Below, piece by piece: positions 1 through 8,897 of a stretch of DNA of 55,709 bases. Where the stretch lies: the NCBI GenBank assembly GCA_002101235.1, contig LWTL01000110.1, positions 1-55,709 on the forward strand, written 5' to 3'. Each line of letters opens with the position of its first letter. Positions within the stretch are counted from its first letter, which is position 1. Source of the stretch: Cycloclasticus sp. symbiont of Bathymodiolus heckerae (lineage in GTDB: Bacteria; Pseudomonadota; Gammaproteobacteria; Methylococcales; Cycloclasticaceae). Under the pieces are notes generated by a model. The model was given only the letters and a program-made list of their open reading frames with translations, made no database searches and was not told the DNA's origin. The position numbers and the translations under genes were made by a program.

Positions 1-1445
1 GTAGCGAAAAAGCCAGAAAGAAACGTAATCAGCATCCTGAATCTTATCTATGGGAAACTGAAGCAGGAAATGAGTGGGCTCGGTTATTATTCTTTGCGAC
101 TATTTATCATTTTGGTTTTGAATGTGGTGTTGGTGCCGATAAATTATCCGATTATTTTAAATTAATTCGTATGGATACACACATTGGCTCATCACCGTCT
201 ACTGTTTTGAGGCAGCTACAGAAAATGGAAGGATTACTGCCAGAGTTTCAAGCGCTGTGTGAAAACCAGCTTGAATCGACAAAGCGAGAATCCGTAGTGG
301 CGATGGATGAAACCTTTTTTGGGGACTTTTTAATTTTAGTCTTGATGGATTTACGCTCGGGCTACTTGATTTTAGAGAGTGTGGCGACTAATCGTTGCTT
401 CGATACCTGGTTTACTCACGTAGAGCCGCGTCTTAAGGACTTGGGTATTCATGTTAATCATGCTGTGACGGATCGTGCTAAAGCCTTAATAAAACTGGCA
501 ATGACAGGGTTTAAATGTGAGTCTGGGGCGGATATTTTTCATGCGCAACAAGATGTCGTGCGATGGTTGGGCGCTTCATTAGGCAGGCGATTGTCGAACG
601 CAGAAAAACAACTGACTGCTGCCTCTGAGCCAGAGGATATAGCACTAGCGGAGCAAAACATCGCATCAAGAAAAGAAAGCAAATTACAGTATCATGAAAA
701 CCTACAAGGATTATCAGAAGACCTGCACCCGTTTTCTTTGCTGAATAATCAACCGCAGACTGAAGACAAGTTGCTCGATAAGCTTGAAAAAAGAGTCTGC
801 TGCTTTGAAGGCATTGCGAAACAACAAGCCATACCAGATGCCAACGACACAGCTAAAAAACTGCGCAATCAAATTCCTCCCTTAGCGGTGAATGTGACGT
901 CTTGGTGGCTTTGGGTCAACGAAACTTTACAGGCATTAAAAGTCTATGCCATTTTACAAACATGGGTTATAGACGCTTTATTACCCGTCGTGTATTGGCA
1001 TCATCAGCTGCATAAAACGCAGAATAGGCAGCTCAGAGAGAAATACCAACAAGCTTGGAAATCATCGAGCGCGGTTTTGCGTCAGCACCCACTGACTGAT
1101 GCATTGTCAGTTTGTAAATTACAGCATTGGCTCACTTGGGCCGAATGGATGGTACAGCATTTTCATCGAAGCTCATCGGCTGTTGAAGGACGAAATGGCA
1201 GTTTATCGAAAATGTATCACAATGGTCGAGGCATCAGTGAATCACGATTAAAAGCTTTAACCGTGATTCATAATTATGGCTTAAAACGTCGAGACGGAAC
1301 AACCGCCGCGCAACGTTTTTTTGAACAGGATTCCCCAGATTTATTTTCATGGATTTTAGACGAGATGGGGGAATTGCCTCTACCTAGACAAGCTCGGCCT
1401 AAGGTTACTCTTGACCCCTTGAAATTGCTGGGTGTCCCGGCTTAG
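1..1445 (+). mobile_element. Transposase, 5'-truncated by window edge (DUF6399-like DDE family)
   Basis: The reading frame is open from the first bases (codons in phase from base 3), so the real start lies outside the window; the first in-frame ATG, at 171, is internal. About 481 codons are visible. Possible DDE residues are the Asp in AMDETFFGD, the Asp in VTDRAKAL and the Glu in SSAVEGRNGSL near the C-terminus. The long charged middle section and C-terminal His/Arg-rich part resemble DUF6399-type transposases known from marine gammaproteobacteria. The frame ends with TAG inside a small inverted repeat (1437-1457). The product presumably moves its own insertion sequence; the left end of the element is not visible and the right end cannot be fixed. 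The family name is from recall; the transposase nature is fairly sure. Confidence 0.65.
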
Positions 1446-1457
1446 ACGGGAAGCCGG
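1437..1457. repeat. 7-bp inverted repeat at transposase stop codon
   Basis: CCGGCTT (1437-1443) and AAGCCGG (1451-1457) flank a 7-nt loop and overlap the transposase stop. It is followed by a run of A, not T, so it is a poor plus-strand terminator; it could be part of the insertion-sequence end or a hairpin protecting the transposon mRNA. Function unknown. Confidence 0.4.
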
Positions 1458-1644
1458 AAAAAACAAGCAAGCAGGACAGTTTTTTAACGGATAGAATTGC
1501 ATTTCCCCTCATGATTTAAAATGTATTATTTTTTTTGAAATGTTAGCACGTTAATTGACACTAAGCACATAACGTAAAACTATTAGACGGGGGGTGAAGG
1601 TATGATAATCTTGCGTCCTTTATTTTATGTTTGAAAGAGACATT

Positions 1645-2532
1645 ATGATTTATCCTACAGTTGAAGACTTTGTTGGTAATACCCCATTAGTGAAATTGCA
1701 GCGAATGGATTCGTCGACGAACACTATTTTGTTGAAATTAGAAGGGAATAATCCTGCTGGCTCTGTTAAAGATAGACCGGCGATTAGCATGATTCAACAG
1801 GCTGAATTGCGTGGAGATATTAAGCAAGGTGACCGTTTGATTGAAGCAACTAGCGGCAATACAGGAATTGCCTTAGCAATGGCGGCGGCAATTAAGGGTT
1901 ATAAAATCACTCTAATTATGCCCGATAATATGAGCGAAGAACGCCGTGCATCAATGAAAGCTTATGGTGCGGATATAGTGCTAACGCCAGCTGAAGGTAG
2001 TATGGAAGGAGCGATCGATTTAGCTAGAAAAATGGAATCCAATGGAGAGGGCAAGATCCTAGATCAATTTGCTAATGCTGATAATCCTTTATCGCACTAC
2101 ACGGGAACGGGCCCTGAAATTTGGCGTGATACAAACGGTGAAGTGACGCACTTTGTAAGTTCTATGGGAACGACAGGTACTATTATGGGCACTTCGATGT
2201 TTCTAAAGGAACAAAATAAACATATTCAGATTATTGGTGTGCAACCAGAAGGGGATTCGAAAATACCCGGTATTCGTCGCTGGCCAGAAGAGTACTTACC
2301 AAAAATATATGACCGTTCCCGTGTAGATGAGATTATCGATGTTAATCAGCAGCAAGCGGAAGATACGATGCGGGCACTTGCGGAACAAGAAGGTATCTTT
2401 TGTGGCGTTTCATCAGGTGGCGCAACGTATATAGCATTACAGTTGGCTAAAAGATTGGAAAACGCCACTATTGTGGTGATTATTTGTGACCGAGGTGACC
2501 GTTATATTTCTACAGGTGTTTTTCCTGGGTAA
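1645..2532 (+). CDS. cysM: Cysteine synthase B (O-acetylserine sulfhydrylase B)
   Basis: A PLP enzyme that makes cysteine from O-acetylserine and sulfide or thiosulfate in the cytoplasm. The PLP lysine is in PAGSVKDRP near the N-terminus, the phosphate/substrate loop is TSGNTG, and the glycine-rich GTTGT follows. The CysM-type stretch GIRRWPEEYLP separates it from CysK. An in-frame ATG lies upstream at 1627, but the ATG at 1645 is preceded by a GAAAGAGA ribosome site and places the protein start (MIYPTVEDFVGNTPL) where the family begins, giving 295 aa. A TTGACA hexamer at 1555-1560 between the transposase and this gene might be a -35 element, without a convincing -10. Confidence 0.93.
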   Translation: MIYPTVEDFVGNTPLVKLQRMDSSTNTILLKLEGNNPAGSVKDRPAISMIQQAELRGDIKQGDRLIEATSGNTGIALAMAAAIKGYKITLIMPDNMSEERRASMKAYGADIVLTPAEGSMEGAIDLARKMESNGEGKILDQFANADNPLSHYTGTGPEIWRDTNGEVTHFVSSMGTTGTIMGTSMFLKEQNKHIQIIGVQPEGDSKIPGIRRWPEEYLPKIYDRSRVDEIIDVNQQQAEDTMRALAEQEGIFCGVSSGGATYIALQLAKRLENATIVVIICDRGDRYISTGVFPG

Positions 2533-2706
2533 AGCTAGTGGCCGTGGACTATGCGTTTCGTCCAAATAAACCTATTCTGTGAAAATAAAACAAACTAGAT
2601 TTAGGTTGGCTCGTCACAGTTTATTAGTGAATCTTCTTTAGCGAAGCTGATATCTTTGGGTGTAAAATATGCCTATTAATTATTCAAAGATAATATGTAA
2701 AACGAT

Positions 2707-4035
2707 ATGGCGAGACGCAGAAATAGACGTAAAAATTTACCACCAGAAACAGCAAATGCAACGATAGAATCACTAGCGCATGATGGGCGTGGGGTTGCCC
2801 ATGTCGATGATAAAGCCGTGTTTATTGCTGGAGCCTTGCCGGGTGAAGAGGTTGTTTTTGAGTACGGCAAAAAGAAAAAGGACTTTGCTGAAGGTCGAGT
2901 GACTGAAGTGCTAAAAGCGTCTATTGATCGTGTTGAGCCAGGCTGCCAACATTATTCAATTTGTGGTGGTTGTAGCTTCCAGCATTTAGACCCTGAAAAG
3001 CAAATCATAGCGAAGCAAGGTATTCTTATTGACCAGTTCAAAAGTATTGCTAAGCTAGAGGATTTTGAGTTATGGCCTGCATTAACAGGGCCATTTTGGG
3101 GGTACAGGCATCGTGCACGTTTAGGTGTTAAAGATGTGATTAAAAAAGGCCGTGTTTTGGTGGGCTTTAGAGAAAAGGCCAGCCCATATTTAGCCGAAAT
3201 TGAATTATGTGAAGTTCTGCATCCTTCCGTAGGCAAACGTCTTATGGATCTTTCGGCTCTGATTGGTGGTTTGTCTATTAAGGATAGAATTCCGCAAATT
3301 GAGGTGTCTATTTGTGATGAGCGCACGGCATTAGTCTTCAGAATATTAGAGCCATTAAGCGATGAAGACATTAGTGTCTTAGAAGCATTTGAATCGTCGG
3401 CTAATGTGGATGTTTACACGCAATCAAAAGGGCCGGATACCATCGCACCGTTGACGGGTGAAAAGCCTGCGCTTAGTTATCAGCTGCCAAACGATGTCAC
3501 CCTATACTTTGGCCCCAGTGACTTTGTGCAAGTGAATGTTGAAATTAACCGAAAAATGATTAACCGTGCATTAGAAACATTAGACTTAAAAGATGATGAC
3601 AATGTGCTCGATCTATTTTGCGGTTTAGGTAACTTTACATTACCAATGGCAAAAGTAGCAGGCCATGTTACCGGCGTAGAAGGCAGTTCGGAACTGATTG
3701 AACGTGCTAAAGAAAATGCTAAGAAAAATGGGCTGGATAACGTGGACTTTTATACAGCGAACTTAATGGACGAGGTGATTAACGAACCTTGGGCAAAGAA
3801 AAAATACAATAAGGTTCTTATTGATCCTCCTCGCTTAGGGGCAAAAGAGATTCTGCACCATTTGCCAAAATGGGGTGCGGAGCAGGTGCTATATATTTCA
3901 TGTAACCCCTCTACCTTAGCGCGAGATGCAGCCATATTAGTAAATGAACTGGGTTATACAATGAAACGTGCAGGTGTTATGGATATGTTTCCGCACACGT
4001 CACATGTTGAGTCGATTGCTTTGTTTGAAAAATAG
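2707..4035 (+). CDS. rlmD: 23S rRNA (uracil-1939 C5)-methyltransferase RlmD
   Basis: Methylates U1939 of 23S rRNA using SAM. The domain order is typical: an N-terminal TRAM RNA-binding domain (about residues 15-75), a 4Fe-4S cluster site with C80, C86 and C89 (GCQHYSICGGCS) and probably C168 (IELCEVLHP), then the SAM fold with DLFCGLGNFTLPMA, IDPPRLGA and the catalytic-cysteine motif YISCNPSTLARDA. The length of 442 aa is normal. It starts after a 174-bp gap downstream of cysM, and its stop codon directly abuts the start of the next gene, so the two are probably co-translated. Confidence 0.93.
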   Translation: MARRRNRRKNLPPETANATIESLAHDGRGVAHVDDKAVFIAGALPGEEVVFEYGKKKKDFAEGRVTEVLKASIDRVEPGCQHYSICGGCSFQHLDPEKQIIAKQGILIDQFKSIAKLEDFELWPALTGPFWGYRHRARLGVKDVIKKGRVLVGFREKASPYLAEIELCEVLHPSVGKRLMDLSALIGGLSIKDRIPQIEVSICDERTALVFRILEPLSDEDISVLEAFESSANVDVYTQSKGPDTIAPLTGEKPALSYQLPNDVTLYFGPSDFVQVNVEINRKMINRALETLDLKDDDNVLDLFCGLGNFTLPMAKVAGHVTGVEGSSELIERAKENAKKNGLDNVDFYTANLMDEVINEPWAKKKYNKVLIDPPRLGAKEILHHLPKWGAEQVLYISCNPSTLARDAAILVNELGYTMKRAGVMDMFPHTSHVESIALFEK

Positions 4036-4527
4036 ATGATAGCGGCGACAACCACAATACGTATTAGTATTGATCAGCAAATATTGAATGTTTGTCGTGA
4101 TGGTAATGTTATTAAGTCGTATGAAATTTGCACAGCAAAAAATGGTGTAGGTGAGCAATTTGGCAGTGAGTGTACGCCACGTGGTGCACATATTATTCGT
4201 GCGAAAATTGGTGAGAACGCACCTGTTGCGAGTGTCTTTGTGGGGCGTCGTTTAACGGGTGAAATTTATAATCAACTGTTGGGGAAAGAATGTCCCGATA
4301 GAGACTGGATTTTAACGCGAATTTTGTGGTTATCCGGCTGTGAAATAGATAAAAATCGTTTGGGTAAAGTGGATACGATGCGACGCTATATTTATATTCA
4401 CGGTGCTCCAGATGAGTTAGTGAAGGGAGAGCCTTCTTCACACGGTTGTATAAGAATGTTAAATGAAGATATTGTCGACCTTTTTGACAACATAGTTGTC
4501 GGCACGCGTATTTTAATTGGCGAGTGA
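4036..4527 (+). CDS. L,D-transpeptidase (YkuD/ErfK family), no signal peptide
   Basis: The YkuD catalytic pattern is clear: a His in IYIHGAP followed by SSHGCIRM with the nucleophilic Cys. Such enzymes form 3-3 crosslinks in peptidoglycan or attach proteins to it, normally in the periplasm. Here the 163-aa protein is almost entirely catalytic domain and begins MIAATTTIRISIDQQ, with no signal peptide, membrane anchor or lipobox. The ATG begins at the base after the rlmD TAG, so it depends on translation of rlmD. Either secretion occurs by a route I cannot see or the substrate is cytoplasmic, for instance recycled muropeptides. Family confident, role unsure. Confidence 0.85.
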   Translation: MIAATTTIRISIDQQILNVCRDGNVIKSYEICTAKNGVGEQFGSECTPRGAHIIRAKIGENAPVASVFVGRRLTGEIYNQLLGKECPDRDWILTRILWLSGCEIDKNRLGKVDTMRRYIYIHGAPDELVKGEPSSHGCIRMLNEDIVDLFDNIVVGTRILIGE

Positions 4528-4544
4528 GTTAGCATTTAAGCCTT

Positions 4545-4950
4545 TTATTGAGAAACAAACTCGGTAAAAAATACAGCATCAACGCCTTCTTTTTTGGTAT
4601 ATTTTTTCAACGTTTTATTGAGTGCTTTAACGGCTCTATCTTGGAGTTCCATTTTACCGCTGCTGCTTGAAATATCTTCCACTTGGTTGTTGCTTAACAA
4701 TACAATTAAGTGTGTGACGAATGGCGGGATCGTTGGCTTCAATGGCTTCTTTAATTTCATCATTCGCCAGTTGTAATTGAATGGATGTGCGTAAATAATG
4801 TTTATTTCCAAGTAAGTTTACGGTGAACTGCGGTGTTAATGCCATGTATATAATTTCTGGAACGGCGTCTTCTTCAGGTTCGTCGCCTTCTTCAGCAAAC
4901 GCAGCAGGTGTGAAAAGTAAAAAGCCACACAATAAAACGACTAAACGCAT
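4545..4950 (-). pseudogene. FliL-like exported protein gene with a -/+1 frameshift
   Basis: Two minus-strand frames join into one FliL-like protein. The first (4950 down to about 4710) encodes a signal peptide (MRLVVLLCGFLLFTPAAFA), an acidic linker and the FliL core IYMALTPQFTVNL...NDPAIRHTL. The second (from about 4705 to 4545) supplies the usual C-terminal half, VLLSNNQVEDISSSSGK to VFFTEFVSQ. They meet at CTTAATTG (plus positions 4703-4710), where one A appears to be extra; total length is 3n+1, as expected for a single insertion. FliL proteins sit at the flagellar stator; this type has a cleavable signal rather than a TM anchor, and no flagellar genes are nearby. It may be a true pseudogene or a sequencing error. 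Confidence 0.8.
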
Positions 4951-5051
4951 AATGAATCTCCAAAAGTTTTATGCTTATTTGAAAGCTTAAAGTTAAATTA
5001 AATAGAAGAACTTATCCTCTGTGAGGACAATAGTAAGGATAGACTAAAAAA

Positions 5052-6086
5052 ATGAAATCGCCTATGCCTCTTGGCCCTTTAATGATTGATATTGATGGTG
5101 TTGAACTATCGCAAGTTGATAGGGATATTCTCAAACACCCGCTAGTAGGTGGGTTAATTCTTTTCTCTAGAAACTACGAATCAACGGAGCAAGTGTCTGC
5201 TTTATGTAATGAAATCCACAACCTTCGAGAGGAGTCACTTTTGATAGCGGTTGATCATGAAGGAGGGCGAGTTCAGCGTTTTCGAGATGGTTTCACTCGA
5301 ATTCCTTGCATGCAGTCATTAGGCGATGTGTATGCTGAGGACAAACAGCAAGGGTTAATGCAGGCACAACATGTTGCTTGGTTAATGGCAAATGAGCTAA
5401 GAGAAGTAGGTGTGGATTTTAGTTTTGCGCCGGTTTTAGATTTAGATTATGGCTGTAGTGAGATTATTGGTGATCGTGCATTTTCTGATGATAAACAGGC
5501 CGTGGCTGATGTTGCTGAAGCCTTTCAAAAAGGGTTGGCGGATGCCGGGATGGCAAGTATAGGAAAGCATTTCCCTGGGCATGGAGCCGTTGCACCAGAT
5601 TCACATATTGCGATACCGGTTGATGAGCGTTCACTTGAAGACATTATGGCGCAAGATGTTTACCCATTTAAGCAACTAATTCAAACCGGTATGCAGGGTA
5701 TTATGCCGGCGCATGTTATCTACAAACAAGTAGATGATATGCCAGCGGGGTTCTCTGACTATTGGTTGCAAACGATATTGCGCAACCAATTGAAATTTAA
5801 GGGTGTTATTTTTAGTGACGACCTGAGTATGGAAGGTGCCAGTGTCGTGGGCGATTATGTACAGCGCGCTAAACAAGCGCTTAAAGCGGGTGGTGATATG
5901 GCGTTAGTCTGTAATAACCGCTCGGCTACGGAGCAAGTGATTGATGGTTTAAATAGTCTGGAAGTTAATCTTGATTCGGTTGAACGTCTGAAGAAGATGC
6001 GTCCTACACAGGGGCTTGTTTTGGGGGAGGCTGAATTGAGGGAGAGGTTAAAAGTCTCTCAAAAAGTGATCGAAGGCTTGTCTTAA
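5052..6086 (+). CDS. nagZ: Beta-N-acetylhexosaminidase NagZ
   Basis: A cytoplasmic family-3 glycosidase that removes N-acetylglucosamine from anhydro-muropeptides during cell wall recycling. The GH3 signature KHFPGHGAVAPDSH is present, as is the nucleophile region FSDDLSMEGA; N-terminal PLMIDIDG and HPLVGGLILFSRNY match the start of the family. The 344 aa length is normal. One base separates its TAA from the hpt ATG, and hpt overlaps mtnP, so the three genes form one operon. The same nagZ-mtnP association occurs in Pseudomonas. Confidence 0.94.
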   Translation: MKSPMPLGPLMIDIDGVELSQVDRDILKHPLVGGLILFSRNYESTEQVSALCNEIHNLREESLLIAVDHEGGRVQRFRDGFTRIPCMQSLGDVYAEDKQQGLMQAQHVAWLMANELREVGVDFSFAPVLDLDYGCSEIIGDRAFSDDKQAVADVAEAFQKGLADAGMASIGKHFPGHGAVAPDSHIAIPVDERSLEDIMAQDVYPFKQLIQTGMQGIMPAHVIYKQVDDMPAGFSDYWLQTILRNQLKFKGVIFSDDLSMEGASVVGDYVQRAKQALKAGGDMALVCNNRSATEQVIDGLNSLEVNLDSVERLKKMRPTQGLVLGEAELRERLKVSQKVIEGLS

Positions 6087-6087
6087 T

Positions 6088-6663
6088 ATGATTGTTGCAA
6101 AATCAGAAATAGATTGCGTGCTTAAAAATAGTCAATGCTTGTTGGATGAAACAGGTGTAGAGGCTATGTTTGACAAGCTGGCCGTAGAGATCACCCGTGA
6201 ATGTGAAGACCAAAACCCTGTTATTCTCTGCGTGATGACGGGCGCTATCGTGGCGGTTGGACGTCTGTTGCCTAAATTAAGCTTTCCGCTAGAAGTCGAT
6301 TATATTCATGCGACGCGCTATCAAGGTGAGGTAGTAGCAAGTGAGTTAGTTTGGAAGCAATACCCAAGTACGTCATTAGAGGGTAGAACCGTTATTCTTG
6401 TTGATGATGTGCTTGACGAAGGCGTTACGCTAGTCAAATTAAAAGCCTATTGTGACGAGCAAAAAGTAGCACGTTGTTATACCGCTGTTCTAGTTGATAA
6501 GGCCTTAGGCAAAGGCAAGCCGATACAGGCGGATTTTGTTGGCTTTCAGGCGGGTGATGAGTACTTGTTTGGTTTAGGTATGGATTACAAAGGTTATTTA
6601 CGCAATGCGGCGGGTTTATACGCGTGTCCAAAAAATATAGAGGAACTACTATGTCAAGATTAG
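6088..6663 (+). CDS. hpt: Hypoxanthine/guanine phosphoribosyltransferase
   Basis: Converts hypoxanthine (and guanine) plus PRPP to the nucleotide. The PRPP-binding loop VILVDDVLDEGVTL is clear, with DYIHATRYQG upstream, as in the HPRT family. The length is 191 aa. Its 3' end overlaps the mtnP start by 13 bp, giving a logical pathway: the phosphorylase downstream releases hypoxanthine from methylthioinosine and Hpt recaptures it. Confidence 0.9.
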   Translation: MIVAKSEIDCVLKNSQCLLDETGVEAMFDKLAVEITRECEDQNPVILCVMTGAIVAVGRLLPKLSFPLEVDYIHATRYQGEVVASELVWKQYPSTSLEGRTVILVDDVLDEGVTLVKLKAYCDEQKVARCYTAVLVDKALGKGKPIQADFVGFQAGDEYLFGLGMDYKGYLRNAAGLYACPKNIEELLCQD

Positions 6664-7385
6664 CCGTTATTGGTGGCACCGGACTTAACAAGTTAGTCGA
6701 CTTAACGGATGTGTATAAGCGGGTGATTAAAACACCGTATGGTGAACCCTCATCGCCGTTAACGTTTGGAAAGCTAAATGGTGTGGACCTTGTCTTTATG
6801 GCGCGCCATGGTTTCGGACATACGATACCGCCACATCGTATTAATTATCGGGCAAACATGTGGGCGCTGAGAGAAGCCGGTGCGACAGATGTTCTTGCGA
6901 TTGCCGCAGTGGGCAGCATTAACAGAAAAATGGAGCCGGGTGCTTTAGTGCTACCCCATCAGTTAATTGATTATACGTGGGGGCGCGAATCAACGTATTT
7001 TGAAGATGACTTAGAGCAGGTTACCCATATAGATTTTACAAACCCTTATTCATTAAAGCTGAGAGCAGAAGTTCGAATGGCAATGGTGTCAGCGGATTTA
7101 TCACTGCTCGAGAATGCCGTGTATGGCTGTACGCAAGGCCCTCGATTGGAAACAGCCGCAGAAATTAAAAGGCTAGAGCGAGATGGTTGTGACTTGGTTG
7201 GAATGACGGGTATGCCAGAAGCTGCGCTTGCACGTGAACTTGAGCTTGATTACGCATGTTGCGCAATTGTTGTAAATTGGGCTGCTGGCCTTGATGGCGA
7301 TCAGATCAGTATGAGTGAGATTGAGCGATTTGCTGAGAAAGGAATGCATCAGTTAGATAAATTGTTAAAAGTATTCATAAAGTAA
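6651..7385 (+). CDS. mtnP: S-methyl-5'-thioinosine phosphorylase (MTAP/PNP family)
   Basis: Phosphorolysis of methylthioinosine (or methylthioadenosine) from polyamine synthesis, yielding a purine base and methylthioribose-1-phosphate. Seen: the phosphate loop AVIGGTGL, ARHGFGHTIPPHRINYRAN and the substrate-site motif GMTGMPEAALARE, which resembles the Pseudomonas methylthioinosine enzyme more than ordinary MTAP. ATG 6651 is chosen because of the preceding GAGGA ribosome site; an in-frame GTG at 6624 would extend the overlap with hpt. The context next to hpt supports hypoxanthine as product. Exact substrate preference is inferred. Confidence 0.85.
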   Translation: MSRLAVIGGTGLNKLVDLTDVYKRVIKTPYGEPSSPLTFGKLNGVDLVFMARHGFGHTIPPHRINYRANMWALREAGATDVLAIAAVGSINRKMEPGALVLPHQLIDYTWGRESTYFEDDLEQVTHIDFTNPYSLKLRAEVRMAMVSADLSLLENAVYGCTQGPRLETAAEIKRLERDGCDLVGMTGMPEAALARELELDYACCAIVVNWAAGLDGDQISMSEIERFAEKGMHQLDKLLKVFIK

Positions 7386-7466
7386 GTGGTGTTTAAAAGC
7401 GGTTAATACATGAAAACCGCCGTCAGCTAACGTATAATTTGTTAACGCACAAACATAAATAACATC

Positions 7467-8174
7467 ATGAATTTAAAACAGTTTTATAACATCGATCAGC
7501 AACAAATTAGCGTGAGTCGTGAACAGGCAAGTCTATTTGCTAAGTCCGTAGCTGGAGACTTTAATCCATTGCACGATATTAATGCCAAACGTTTTTGTGT
7601 TCCTGGTGATTTGTTGTTTGCAGTCGCTTTAACAGAGCTGGGTGTTAGTCAGTCTATGCGCTTTGATTTTGAAAGTATGGTGACGGAACAATCAGTTGTA
7701 AAACTGCCAGAGCAGTTATCAGCAGAGTTCAGTTTGCGTGACCAAAACGACAAGTCGATGATGACGATTCATAGTTCTGGTTCTAGCAGTAAAGATGAAA
7801 AATTTATCTCAAGCCTTATTGAGAAGTACGTACAGTTTTCAGGACGGACTTTCCCAGAAATACTGATTGACTTGATGCAAAAGAACGATGTAATGATTAA
7901 TCCAGCAAGACCGTTGATTATTTATAAAAACATGGTGATTGAGATTGAACAATTTGCAGGTGGTGAATTGTTGCTTGAGTTTTCTTCAGCCTCTATGGAA
8001 GTCAATGGTAAAAAAGGTAGCGTAAAGCTTGAGTTTGATTTATTTGTTGATGGACAAAAAATTGGGCACGGTACCAAAGATATGGTGGTGTCAGGCTTAA
8101 GGCCATTTGAGCAAGCGGCTATAGATACGATAGTGTCTGATTACAATGCAACTAAGAAAGCCTACTCAGCCTAG
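7467..8174 (+). CDS. DUF3581 family protein, hot-dog-like fold
   Basis: A 235-aa protein with no signal or membrane segment. The N-terminal stretch SVAGDFNPLHDINAKRF followed by CVPGDLLFAVAL resembles the hydratase/dehydratase-like region of MaoC-type hot-dog proteins, as in the gammaproteobacterial DUF3581 family, whose function is not established. The gene ends convergently with csiV: the two stop regions overlap by four bases. TATAAT at 7433-7438 may be its -10 element. A role in acyl-thioester or lipid chemistry would be a guess from the fold. Confidence 0.75.
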   Translation: MNLKQFYNIDQQQISVSREQASLFAKSVAGDFNPLHDINAKRFCVPGDLLFAVALTELGVSQSMRFDFESMVTEQSVVKLPEQLSAEFSLRDQNDKSMMTIHSSGSSSKDEKFISSLIEKYVQFSGRTFPEILIDLMQKNDVMINPARPLIIYKNMVIEIEQFAGGELLLEFSSASMEVNGKKGSVKLEFDLFVDGQKIGHGTKDMVVSGLRPFEQAAIDTIVSDYNATKKAYSA

Positions 8175-8893
8175 TTTTCGTTTAGCGGTACCGTTATATC
8201 GCTAGATTTGTTTTCTACAGCGTTAACACTGGGTTGTTCATCTATTAAGTCGGTAGTGGAAACAGGCGCTTCGGGCGAGTCAATTTTTTCTACGATAGTT
8301 AATACCCCAAACCGTGGATGGTCAAAATAATGGGAATCGCTTGTTTTAATCCGTCTAGTTTCTTTTAACCGGTAGAGAGTAGCAGGTTCAATAGTATTGT
8401 TAGCAAAGTAGTCATCATTGTAAGTGCTTGGAACCATCTCACTTAATTGCAAATCAAGGTCTAAATGTAAGTATCTTTTACGGTGAAAGGTGATGCTGCC
8501 TTCAAGCTGAATTGTGCCAGCTTGCTGTACGATTTGGATAGCTTGTAAGGGATCGTTTTTTTCTAAGGGTTGAATCCAGCCACCGTGTGCGATGGGTGAA
8601 TAAGAAGAGAGCTTTTTCAACCGATTGGCAACACCGTGTAGTTGCTGCTGATTGATGTTAAGCGGGCTGAAGGCTTTCTTGTCAGATAGGGGATCTAATT
8701 CAAGAGCTTCAATAGGCATTTGAAACGGTTCTTTTTTCCATGCCTCTAAGGCGTGGTTACCGAGAGGCTTGTTCTCAAAAACAATATACTCAACACTGTA
8801 CCAATCAGTTTCATTGTTAGCGTTGTTTTCGGCATAAGCCGTAGAGTTAATGAGTAGTGTAAATAGAAGGATTGGGAAAAGTTTTATCAACAT
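8171..8893 (-). CDS. csiV: CsiV-family periplasmic protein
   Basis: A signal peptide (MLIKLFPILLFTLLINSTAYA) is followed by WYSVEYIVFENK, a conserved opening in CsiV proteins. In Vibrio cholerae CsiV binds peptidoglycan and is needed for PBP1A activity. A second conserved block is YLHLDLDLQL, then RLKETRRIKTSDSHYFDHPRFGVL. The 240-aa length fits. It lies four bases downstream of the mfd stop on the same strand, the arrangement seen in Vibrio and Pseudomonas, so it is likely expressed from the mfd promoter. The family is assigned from the pattern and location. Confidence 0.85.
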   Translation of the reverse strand: MLIKLFPILLFTLLINSTAYAENNANNETDWYSVEYIVFENKPLGNHALEAWKKEPFQMPIEALELDPLSDKKAFSPLNINQQQLHGVANRLKKLSSYSPIAHGGWIQPLEKNDPLQAIQIVQQAGTIQLEGSITFHRKRYLHLDLDLQLSEMVPSTYNDDYFANNTIEPATLYRLKETRRIKTSDSHYFDHPRFGVLTIVEKIDSPEAPVSTTDLIDEQPSVNAVENKSSDITVPLNEN

Positions 8894-8897
8894 GAGG

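Noticed and set aside
1437..1457. Terminator after the transposase
   Set aside because: A stem is present but it is followed by A, not T, on the plus strand, and no gene needs it on the minus strand.
1555..1586. Outward promoter from the IS element driving cysM (TTGACA at 1555)
   Set aside because: No -10 hexamer at 16-18 bp; the closest candidates are 14 or 20 bp away.
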